Below, piece after piece: positions 11,486-21,252 of a stretch of 64,000 nt of DNA. The first letter of the stretch is position 1. Each line of letters starts with the position of its first letter. The stretch lies in assembly GCF_947507565.1 (NCBI RefSeq), contig NC_089188.1:868001-932000 (forward strand), given 5' to 3'. The translations under genes were made by a program, and so were the position numbers. Below the pieces are notes generated by a model that worked only from the letters and a program-made list of their open reading frames with translations, did no database searches and was not told the DNA's origin. Source of the stretch: Oscarella lobularis (taxonomy: Eukaryota; Porifera; Homoscleromorpha; Homosclerophorida; Oscarellidae).

Positions 11486-14400
11486 TTACTTCATTTGCAT
11501 GTAAAGACTTGTTGAAGAAGTAGTGGCAGCGGCAGTGGCAGCAGCCCGGGTCTTTGGCACGGCATAGTGAGAACCCGGAACTTTGTTGAGAGGCGGTTTT
11601 TTGTAGATATTTTCTTCAATTGTAGCATAGACGACGTCTTCGGTCTTTTTGGGATAGTCGCTTGACGGGCTAGGTGATCTGAACGCCTCATTCCTAAAAG
11701 TGACAGCGTGAGTTGCCGGCGACGACGGTGCGCCGCTAATGTTGCTTCCAGCAGACCGCCGCTGCTTCCTCGCGAATAGAATTGCGATGAGTACAATGCA
11801 TATTAGAACAACGACGCCCATAATAGAAAACCCAACGTAAAGCCATATGTTTGGGCCACCCGGTTCTGTGAAAAGAATGCTGCACTGAAACTCTAAATCT
11901 GCCTTTCTCGCATCTACCTGTATCGTCGTTTCCACGAAATTGATCTCTTTTTTCAGAAGGGATTTCAGGCCTGCGTTTTTCTGTGACAAGTGTTGGCTGT
12001 TGGTTCTCGGCAGGTTCCGTTATTTGATCGCGTATTTGGTCATAAACTGACGGCGTATTTACGGCCTCTGTCATTTTCCAAGCCTGAATAAAAATACTCG
12101 CTGATTTCACGCATTGCGAATTTGGTGGAAAACAAAACAAACCCGACGTGTCGTCGCCATCATAGATTTCACAATAAACCTGCTAGCAGTATTCGGTGAC
12201 TGCGTTGATGAAGTAAACGTCGTAACCGCTGGAGTCGTCACTTTCGGAGTAGTTGGAATAGCAGTAGAAAGAGTAGTTGGATTGGTAGTAGTAGGAGTAG
12301 TTGGATTAACCGTAGTAGGAATATCTAAAGGCCACAAAATTTCAACACCTGTACGCTACTAAGTACGTTGATTACCTGCCACAATCAGAAGGGCGCTAGA
12401 AGAAGTGCGAGTGCCATACCTATTCGTTGCCCAGCAGGAATACAATCCGCCGTCTAATTTTGTAGCTGCTGGAATCGTCCACGAAGTGCGAATGTCCGCC
12501 GAGCTGCTTCCGTATTGAGTGCGCATCGTTATGCCATTTTTCTTCCACCCAAACGAACTGATAGCTATTCCCGTTGTCACAAGCCCACCTACCGTGCAAT
12601 TCAAAGTAACGGCGTTGAGTTGATAGACAGTCGTCGACGTAGGGCCAGAGACAATGAGTGGCTTGCAAGCGTCGGACTTTGAAGCGGAGCACGCGCAACG
12701 ACGACCACCAGGAACGGCGACGCAAAATTGTAGGCAGTTGCCATTGGAGACAGAACAAGAATTTCGTTCCAGTCGACGAGCAGTCGTATTGTGAAACACC
12801 AGTCCGCTCGGTTGCTTGAGACGAGGAAACGGTAGAGCGTAAACGCTATGATTGCTGCCGCCGTCAATCGGCATGCGAACGACGTTTTTAGCAATCCAGT
12901 CGGTCCAGTACAAATAGCCGTCGTCGAGCGCCAAATCATACGGATGAATTGGATCAGACGGCTGGGAGAGAAGCGTTCGACCGTTTCCGTTAAAATCGCA
13001 TTTTTCCACCTAAAACAGCACCGTTAAAAATTAGAACTACATCCATCGATTTTCCTACTTCTTACTCTGTCAAGTTTCGCGTCGACCCAGTAAAGAGTTT
13101 GAGTCCTGGTATCAAGAGTGACACCGTTCGGCCATCCGAGATTACCGGTCACTATCGTTTTCCGATTCGTTCCATCCATCCACGCCTTCTCAATTTTCGG
13201 AATCGTTCCCCAGTCTGTCCAAAACATCCATCTACAGAAACGTGAAATAAAGGAGGTCAACAAGGACTGCAATGGTCACCCTTCTTCCAGTGCTAGAGAA
13301 ATTCCTCTTGGCTGGTCTAAGCCGGAGGCTATCACGACTACGTGGCCACTGCCGTCAAGGCGAGCCATTCCGATACGATCGAGACCCGAGTCGGTGTAGA
13401 ACAGGTTTCGGCTGATCCAATCTACAGCGATGCCGTCGGGAATTGAGAGATGACTGACGATGGTTGTCCTAGAGCCAGACTTAGACGAAATGCGTTCGAC
13501 AGAATCTAAGGAAACGTCAGTGTAGTAGATGTCGTCCGTCAGGGAATCGTAATCGACTGCTATAGCTCTAGTTAGCCCTGTGCGTGGTTTGGCTGCATTG
13601 TCCAACGAGTCAATAGCCAAGCCTCGGACTGAGTCAATGTCTCCAACCAGTAGATAATTGTCAGGACCTGGAAATCATTATGAGCATCTATACCAGGTAC
13701 GTGACTGCTAGGGTGGTGGTGTACATACTTTTACAAGTTCGGTTATCGTTTTGTAGTTCTCCGTAGCTGCACGCACATGCAAAGGACATTGAAGGTTCGG
13801 GTAAACAGAGCTGGTCGCATTTTCCTCCTCCCGAACAACCATTCGCCCCTTTAGAACACGGAAGGTAATCTAATCAATTAGATGCGCAAATCATTTAGTC
13901 AATTACCTCCTTTGAGAGCATTCCTGTAGACTGTCACGCCAAAGGGCGCGGCCGTAAACGTTGCGAAAGAAACAAAACTGCCTCCACTCTTAGGCGTTTT
14001 ATAGATAGCTCTTCTGGACCAGTCGGTCCAGAACAGATTGGACCCATCCAGAGTTATACCATACGGATGATAGCCAAGTATAGAAGAGATGACTTTGCGA
14101 CCCGATCCGTCAAAATTAGAAGACTCAATCTGAGAAGAAACACTCAAAAGAAGCAGCATAATATTGCGTGCACGCTATAGTCACCTTGTCATAAGAAGCG
14201 TCAATCCAATAGATCCGTTTACCGGCGATATCCAAACAGAGGCCGTTTGGCCAGCGGAGATTCCCGCTAATAATCGTTGAACGACCTCGCCCGCTCATGT
14301 ACGCTCGTTCGATTTTGGCCGTCGCTCCCCAATCCGTCCAATACATGTACCCGGCTGCTGGATCGACCGCAATGGCTCGCGGCTCGTCCAGCGCCGAGTT

Positions 14401-14856
14401 GATAAGAGTGCGGGGAAAACTTCCGTCTACTCCCACCACTCCGATGACGTCCAGGCCAGTGTCGGTGAAGAAGACGTTTTGTCCTATCCAGTCGATGGCA
14501 AGTCCGTCGGGAACGGAGAGGCCTTTTAAAAGGATCTGCTTATTTGTTCCGTTTTTGTTTATGACGGATATCGTATCGTCGATCACGTCGGACCAGACCA
14601 GCTGCTCTGTTTCGGCCAAAAAGTCGACGGCTACGGCGCGCGACAATCCCCCGATGGCTGTTATAACGTCGGCGGAGCCGCTAGTCAGAGAGATTCCTCG
14701 AAGTTGATTGGTTTCAGATAGAAGCAGGAAATCGGTCGAAGCTAAAGAACGACGGAGAAACGTTCTTAGCGTTGGGACAAGGAAAATTCAAAAACGTCTA
14801 CCTCCATGGGAATTGAGAAAGAAAGACTGGAACAATAGGACGAGAAGCGCAAGCAT
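11486..14856 (-). CDS. YWTD-propeller/EGF/Ig receptor with phosphotyrosine-motif tail, copy 1
   Basis: About ten exons encode a single-pass receptor of roughly 950 aa. Exon 1 (ATG at 14856) is a signal peptide, [14 protein letters not shown]. The first YWTD beta-propeller ([15 protein letters not shown]) is followed by an LDLR-type EGF module ([17 protein letters not shown]) near 13730-13860. A second propeller ([16 protein letters not shown]) and a second EGF module ([17 protein letters not shown]) come next. The Ig domain has its Cys pair, a core Trp and DGGLYSC. After it come a short Thr/Pro stalk with three 8-residue units, a transmembrane helix ([20 protein letters not shown]) and a basic stop-transfer RKQRR. 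The tail has VVYATI (ITIM-like), NIYKKP and HYAVP (YxxP) and a final LYMQM (YxxM). YWTD-EGF modules are known from LDLR/LRP proteins, but no LDL class A repeats are visible. Ligand unknown. The mix with Ig and this tail is not a standard LRP layout. Confidence 0.85.
12245..12316 (-). repeat. 24-bp coding minisatellite, three units
   Basis: Three degenerate 24-bp units encode eight-residue Thr/Pro repeats (PTTVN, TTTN and STAI variants) in the extracellular stalk of receptor copy 1. Copy 2 has about sixteen. Confidence 0.85.
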
Positions 14857-15633
14857 CACGAAGGGCTCTGTTGACGTCAAGCGTCACCACAACACGGGCA
14901 CCTGTTGGGGACTAGATCACGTGAGAACTTACGTGAGCGGAAGAATTTTCAATAAGTCTTGCTCAACGAGAAAATACGACAAAATTGATTCACCAACCTG
15001 GCTTGTTCCCCCTTGATGGTACGAACAAAGGACACAGACTACAGGACATAAAAGGTGCGACTAGATAAGAAATACGTTTGCAGTGAGGACTCAACTGGCA
15101 TCACTATGGCTGTGCCGTGGTGTGCGATGCAGCACTTGTCTTTTGATCCGGTCACGTATTTAAGTCCAAGTGGAAGTTGATCATCTATACACGAGAACAT
15201 ACATAGAAATGATATTGAATGTATTCGACGCTCAAGTAATTGCTACGTCGTCTTGACTTGAATTCCGGCATTTCAATGTTATGAAATATTGGGCAGAATC
15301 TCTCGCGTACACAGTAGTCCGGGTTAGATACGTGCTGCACGTGCTCCAATTCCGTGGAGTCAAGGACCTCTTTCTGCTGTTCGGCGGTAACGTCTTCTTT
15401 CGCGTAGCCAGCGTTTTTCCTGACAAAACGAAAAACGACGCTCGACCGCCAAATTGACGACGCTTTCCACTTTCTGAGTAACTATGTCCTCTTTGCAGGT
15501 TCCAACCGTCCAACGCAAAACCAAGCGAGTGAGGTAAGCAGGACTGGCGAGCACTGGTGCAAAGCAGAGAAGCTGGAAATAGCTAGAGGCTAGAGCTCAC
15601 GTGGTTCGGCGTTCCCGGACTTGTTGACTCGCG
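14857..15633. promoter_or_regulatory. Divergent promoter region, duplication unit 1
   Basis: This 777-bp gap separates the receptor start (minus) from the hydrolase start (plus). A perfect TCACGTGA E-box palindrome lies at 14917-14924 and a second CACGTG about 35 bp before the hydrolase ATG. A string near 15500-15535 ending in gaggtaagc matches unit 2 and looks like a 5' untranslated exon with its donor. Most of the middle does not match unit 2. Confidence 0.5.
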
Positions 15634-17043
15634 ATGGTGCTCTTCTTCATTTTCCTGAGCCTCAGCCTCGTATGGCCGACAATTGTTGCTGACCCATCTC
15701 TCTCAAAGTGTCGATTTGCCAAAGAATTTTCGACGGAAGATCTCGTCACCAGTCCGTCTAAAAGGGAGCAGTTCATTGCTCTTGCCATGGAATACGAAGG
15801 TCGCTTTAATCAGCCTAGCGTTGGCTACAACGGTCCATCTGGACACACGTACGATTCGCATTTGATTGATTATCGAACGGGCGAGCTCCAGACGAGCTTC
15901 AACGCCAATCCACTCGGCGAAATCTACGTCAAAGCCGGCAACGAAAGCGTCAATTCGGAAACCCGAATTATTGACATTCTTACGCGAAAAATTTCAACAT
16001 ACGAAAAATTTCGAGAAACCTATCCGGGATACGGCGGATACATGCCGTGGGTCACAGTCAACGACACGGGAATTCATCCCACACGTGGCTACCAAAATCC
16101 ATATCAGTGTCCGTCACTGGACAACGGCGAACTCATATGGGCTCTCTATCTCACTTATAACGTATTGAATGATCGTGGATATGGAGCCTTGGGTAAACGC
16201 TATAAGAGCCAATTTGACACAATGATAAAGTACGGCAAGATGATGTTCTACGAAGGCAACGGCATCGTCTCCGGCAAAATCATCATAAAAAATGCCTCGG
16301 CAACACCATTTCCGGACAACTACGCTCCCCAGGGGTCGTACAGCCTCGATGATCCCTACGAAGGCGAACTCTTCACCGTCTTCCTCGACCTGTTTGCCAA
16401 CTGGGGATCGAACGAGAGCGATCGCGACGCGATGTGGATAGAGAAACGATCCCAATTGGCGTCGGTCGATTACGAGACGCCTCGCGGACCGATCACCGTT
16501 TAAGAGGGCTGGCACTATTCGTCGCACGAAATGTGGAAATTTTTGGAATTGCCCTACGTCGACGTGCCCCTCGTTCGACGGCTCTTTGAGAATGGTGAAC
16601 GCGTGCGAACGTGGAATTCCGATTTGAAGGGAATTCCCGGGCTCTACGCCGCCGTTCGCGACGTGTCGCGCGACGACGACGTGCGCGGGTATTTCGTGCC
16701 GGGAATATCGGAGGTGGCGCGAGCGAAGTCGACTCGGTTTGACGTCGTGACGCCCTATGGGGCGTTTCCGACGATATTGGCGAATTTGAGTGTTGGGATT
16801 GCTTGGTATCATAATATGCTGCTTGGGCAAAAGATGCAAGGGCCGTACGGGTCGACTGAAGGGGCCAATGTCAATGGGACGGAAATTAGTCCTATTGTTA
16901 GTTGGGATACTAAACAGACGACGATTGTTGCGCTCTTGGGAGGTGCAGGCGCTTCGATTGGGAAGTATCTGAAGAGGGAGTCCGGGGCAAAGTATCAGAG
17001 GTTCTATGATGTTATACAGAGGGAGTATGGGATGAAGTTTCCG
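15634..17043 (+). pseudogene. Secreted glycoside-hydrolase-like gene, copy 1, inactivated
   Basis: This is a near-identical copy of the intact gene at 21253-22794. It starts with the same signal peptide (MVLFFIFLSLSL) but has three lesions. A 60-bp in-frame deletion after TSFNA removes 20 residues present in copy 2. A nonsense change turns CAA into TAA at 16501-16503. The 3' end is cut off at 17043 by the duplication junction, so the last residues are lost. The open frame resumes after the stop and stays clean to the junction, so the damage is recent. If expressed, the product would stop after 289 residues. Confidence 0.9.
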
Positions 17044-17225
17044 GCGACCCGGATAAGCACTTGATAAAACCTGATAAAACCAACCATTCTCTCTTCTATC
17101 TGCAGTATGATAAACCCCCGCGAAAGATAATGGTGCCGTGTTGCGGATTATTGATAATGGAGTACATGCATACTGTACGTTTGAAAAACCATCACAGCAA
17201 ACATCAATGAATAGCTTTTTCAGAG

Positions 17226-20200
17226 TTACTTCATTTGCACGTAAAGACTTGTTGAAGAAGTAGTGGCAGCGGCAGTGGCAGCAGCCCGGGTCTTTGGCAC
17301 GGCATAGTGAGAACCCGGAACTTTGTTGAGAGGCGGTTTTTTGTAGATACTTTCTTCAATTGTGGCATAGACGACGTCTTCGGTCTTTTGGGGATAGTCG
17401 CTTGACGGGCTAGGTGATCTGAACGCCTCATTTCTAAAAGTGACAGCGTGAGTGGCCGGCGACGACGGTGCGCCGCTAATGTTGCTTCCAGCAGACCGCC
17501 GCTGCTTCCTCGCAAATAGAATTGCGATGAGTACAATGCATGCCAGAACAATGACGCCCATAATAGAAAACCCAACGTAAAGCCACGTGTCTGTGCCACC
17601 CGATTCTGTGAAAAAAGTGTTGCACTGAAACTTCTACATTCGCCTTTCTTACATCTACCTGTATCACCTCTATTTTTGGTCGAGACTTCAGGGCTGCGCT
17701 TTTCCGTGACAATCGTTGGCTGTTGGTTCTCGGCAGGTTCCGTTATTTGGTCACGTATTTGGTCATGAACTGACGGTGTATTTGAATAGAATACTGCCTC
17801 TGTCGTTTTCCAAGCCTGAATAAAAACACGCTAGCTGATTACACGCATTGCGAAGTTGGTAGAAAATAAAACAAACCCGACGTGTCGACGTCGCCATCAT
17901 AGATTTCACAATGAACGTGCTAGCAGTATTCGGTGACTGCGTTGATGAAGTAAACGTCGTAACCGCTGGGGTCGTTACTTTCGGAGTAGTCGGAATAGCA
18001 GTAGAAGGAGTAGTTGGATTGGCAGTAGTAGGAGTAGTTGGATTGGCAGTAGTAGGAGTAGTCGGAATAGCAGTAGAAGGAGTAGTTGGATTGGCAGTAG
18101 TAGGAGTAGTTGGATTGGCAGTAGTAGGAGTAGTCGGGATAGCCGTAGAAGGAGTAGTTGGATTGGTAGTAGTAGGAGTAGTTGGATTGGTAGTAGTAGG
18201 AGTAGTTGGATTGGCAGTAGTAGGAGTAGTCGTAATAGCAGTAGAAGGAGTAGTTGGATTGACAGTAGTAGGAGTAGTTGGATTGACAGTAGTAGGAGTA
18301 GTTGGATTGGCAGTCGAAGGAGTAGTCGGATTGGCAGTAGTCGGGGTAGTTGGATTAACCGTAGTAGGAATATCTAAAGGCCACAAAATTTCAACACCTG
18401 TACGCTACTAAGTACGTTGATTACCTGCCACGATGAGAAGAGCGCTAGAAGAAGTGCGAGTGCCATACTTATTTGCTGCCCAGCACGAATACAATCCACC
18501 GTCTGATTTCGTAGCTGTTGGAATAGTCCACGAAGTGCGAATGTCCGCCGAACTGCTTCCGTATTGAGTGCGCATCGTTATGCCATTCTTCTTCCATCCA
18601 AACGAACTGATAGCTATTCCCGTTGTCACCACCCCACCTACCGTGCAATTCAAAGTAACGGCGCTGAGTTGATAGACAGTCGTCGACGTTGGTCCAGAGA
18701 CAATGAGTGGCTTGCAAGCGTCGGACTTTGAAGCGGAGCACGCGCAACGACGACCACCAGGAACGGCGACGCAAAATTGCAGGCAGTTGCCATTGGAGAC
18801 AGAGCAAGAATTTCGTTCCAGTCGACGAGCAGTCGTATTGTGAAACACCAGTCCGCTCGGTTGCTTGAGACGAGGAAACGGTAGAGCGTAAACGCTATGA
18901 TTGCTGCCGCCGTCAATCGGCATGCGAACGACGTTTTTAGCAATCCAGTCGGTCCAGTACAAATAGCCGTCGTCGAGCGCCAAATCATACGGATGAATTG
19001 GATCAGACGGCTGGGAGAGAAGCGTTCGACCGTTTCCGTTAAAATCGCATTTTTCCACCTAAAACAGCACGTTAAAAATTAGAACTACATTAATCGATTT
19101 TCCTACTTCTTACTCTGTCAAGTTTCGCGTCGACCCAGTAAAGAGTTTGAGTCCTGGTATCAAGAGTGACACCGTTCGGCCATCCGAGATTACCGGTCAC
19201 TATCGTTTTCCGATTCGTTCCATCCATCCACGCCTTCTCAATTTTCGGAATCGTTCCCCAGTCTGTCCAAAACATCCATCTACAGAAACGTGAAATAAAG
19301 GAGGTCAACAAGGACTGCAATGGTCACCCTTCTTCCAGTGCTAGAGCAATTCCTCTTGGCTGGTCTAAGCCGGAGGCTATCACGACTACGTGGCCACTGC
19401 CGTCAAGGCGAGCCATTCCGATACGATCGAGACCCGAGTCGGTGTAGAACAGGTTTCGGCTGATCCAATCTACAGCGATGCCGTCGGGAATTGAGAGATG
19501 ACTGACGATGGTTGTCCTAGAGCCAGACTTAGACGAAATGCGTTCGATAGAATCTAAGGAAACGTCAGTGTAGTAGATGTCGTCAGTCAGGGAATCGTAA
19601 TCGACTGCTATAGCTCTAGTTAGCCCTGTGCGTGGTTTGGCTGCATTGTCCAACGAGTCAATAGCCAAGCCTCGGACTGAGTCAATGTCTCCAACCAGTA
19701 GATAACTGTCAGGACCTGGAAATCATTATGAGCATCTATACCAGGTACGTGACTGCTAGGGTGGTGGTGTACATACTTTTACAAGTTCGGTTATCGTTTT
19801 GTAGTTCTCCGTAGCTGCACGCACATGCAAAGGACATTGAAGGTTCGGGTAAACAGAGCTGGTCGCATTTTCCTCCTCCCGAACAACCATTCGCCCCTTT
19901 AGAACACGGAAGGTAATCTAATCAATTAGATGCGCAAATCATTTAGTCAATTACCTCCTTTGAGAGCATTCCTGTAGACGGTCACGCCAAAGGGGGCAGC
20001 CGTAAACGTTGCGAAAGAAACAAAACTGCCTCCACTCTTAGGCGTTTTATAGATAGCTCTTCTGGACCAGTCGGTCCAGAACAGATTGGACCCATCCAGA
20101 GTTATACCATACGGATGATAGCCAAGTATAGAAGAGATGACTTTGCGACCCGATCCGTCAAAATTAGAAGACTCAATCTGAGAAGAAACACTCAAAAGAA

Positions 20201-20904
20201 GCAGCATAATATTGCGTGCACGCTATAGTCACCTTGTCATAAGAAGCGTCAATCCAATAGATCCGTTTACCGGCGATATCCAAACAGAGGCCGTTTGGCC
20301 AGCGGAGATTCCCGCTAATAATCGTTGAACGACCTCGCCCGCTCATGTACGCTCGTTCGATTTTGGCCGTCGCTCCCCAATCCGTCCAATACATGTACCC
20401 GGCTGCTGGATCGACCGCAATGGCTCGCGGCTCGTCCAGCGCCGAGTTGATAAGAGTGCGGGGAAAACTTCCGTCTACTCCCACCACTCCGATGACGTCC
20501 AGGCCAGTGTCGGTGAAGAAGACGTTTTGTCCTATCCAGTCGACGGCAAGTCCGTCGGGAACGGAGAGGCCTTTTAAAAGGATCTGCTTATTTGTTCCGT
20601 TTTTGTTTATGACGGATATCGTATCGTCGATCACGTCGGACCAGACCAGCTGCTCTGTTTCGGCCAAAAAGTCGACGGCTACGGCGCGCGACAATCCCCC
20701 GATGGCTGTTATAACGTCGGCGGAGCCGCTAGTCAGAGAGATTCCTCGAAGTTGATTGGTTTCAGATAGAAGCAGGAAATCGGTCGAAGCTAAAGAACGA
20801 CGGAGAAACGTTCTTAGCGTTGGGACAAGGAAAATTCAAAAACGTCTACCTCCATGGGAATTGAGAAAGAAAGACTGGAACAATAGGACGAGAAGCGCAG
20901 GCAT
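17226..20904 (-). CDS. YWTD-propeller/EGF/Ig receptor with phosphotyrosine-motif tail, copy 2
   Basis: Same exon plan and domain order as copy 1: signal peptide ([16 protein letters not shown] at 20904), propeller, EGF, propeller, EGF, Ig, stalk, transmembrane helix ([20 protein letters not shown]) and tail. All open frames are kept, so it is likely a working paralogue of about 1,050 aa. The tail keeps VVYATI, SIYKKP and HYAVP and ends LYVQM, which still fits YxxM. The main protein difference is the stalk, lengthened by about 13 eight-residue Thr/Pro units. The stalk-proximal exon differs from copy 1 at several points, and in copy 1 the juxtamembrane exon is longer. The gene faces the intact hydrolase head to head across 348 bp. 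Confidence 0.85.
17984..18367 (-). repeat. 24-bp coding minisatellite, about 16 units
   Basis: About sixteen 24-bp units (plus-strand form gtagttggattggcagtag plus tagga) encode a Thr/Pro-rich stalk with N and I variants in a higher-order order such as AN-AN-AI. Unit 1 of the duplication has three units here; the length difference fits exactly 13 x 24 bp. Thr density suggests O-glycosylation (inference). Confidence 0.9.
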
Positions 20905-21252
20905 CACGAAGGGCTCTGTTTGCCTTTAGAGCCACAACTATTCCTTTGGGGACTAGATCACGTGAACTACAAAATTAACATCGCTTAGCAACTCCAATCG
21001 GACCCCTCCAATCTAGCTCTTGGCATCCGGAAACATCGTCTCGGATTGGACGGTTGGAATGTGCAAAGAAGACAAAACCATTCTGGAAAGCGTCGTCAAG
21101 CAAATTGCAGCCTCTCTCTAGTCCAACGCGAAGCCAGGTAAGCACTCTCCATGCTGGTTAGTGCACGGGAATCTCGGGAAACCGTCGAGGGGAGCTCCAT
21201 AAGGCCTCCAGTGATCACGTGCTAGGTGTTCCCGGACTTGTTGACTCGCGCA
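20905..21252. promoter_or_regulatory. Divergent promoter region, duplication unit 2
   Basis: A 348-bp head-to-head gap. It keeps the TCACGTGA palindrome (20958-20965) and a gatcacgtgc E-box about 40 bp before the hydrolase ATG. A cgaagccaggtaagc string matches the putative 5' untranslated exon donor of unit 1. It is less than half the length of the unit 1 region and the sequence between the shared motifs is largely different. Confidence 0.5.

Larger units (their letters stand above)
11277..17043. repeat. Tandem segmental duplication, unit 1
   Basis: This unit begins gcgacccggataag just 14 bp upstream of the ZER1/ZYG11-like ATG and ends inside the hydrolase copy at atgaagtttccg. The next base restarts the same sequence (unit 2). 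It contains receptor copy 1 and hydrolase copy 1. Coding parts of the two units differ only at scattered sites; the shared intergenic promoter and one minisatellite differ strongly. Confidence 0.95.

Noticed and set aside
17984-18367. CRISPR-like array
   Set aside because: The 24-bp units are contiguous with no spacers and encode a stalk in a eukaryotic gene.
17911-18411. Plus-strand ORF of Val/Gly repeats
   Set aside because: It is the antisense reading of the Thr/Pro stalk minisatellite of receptor copy 2; the minus frame has domains and splice sites.
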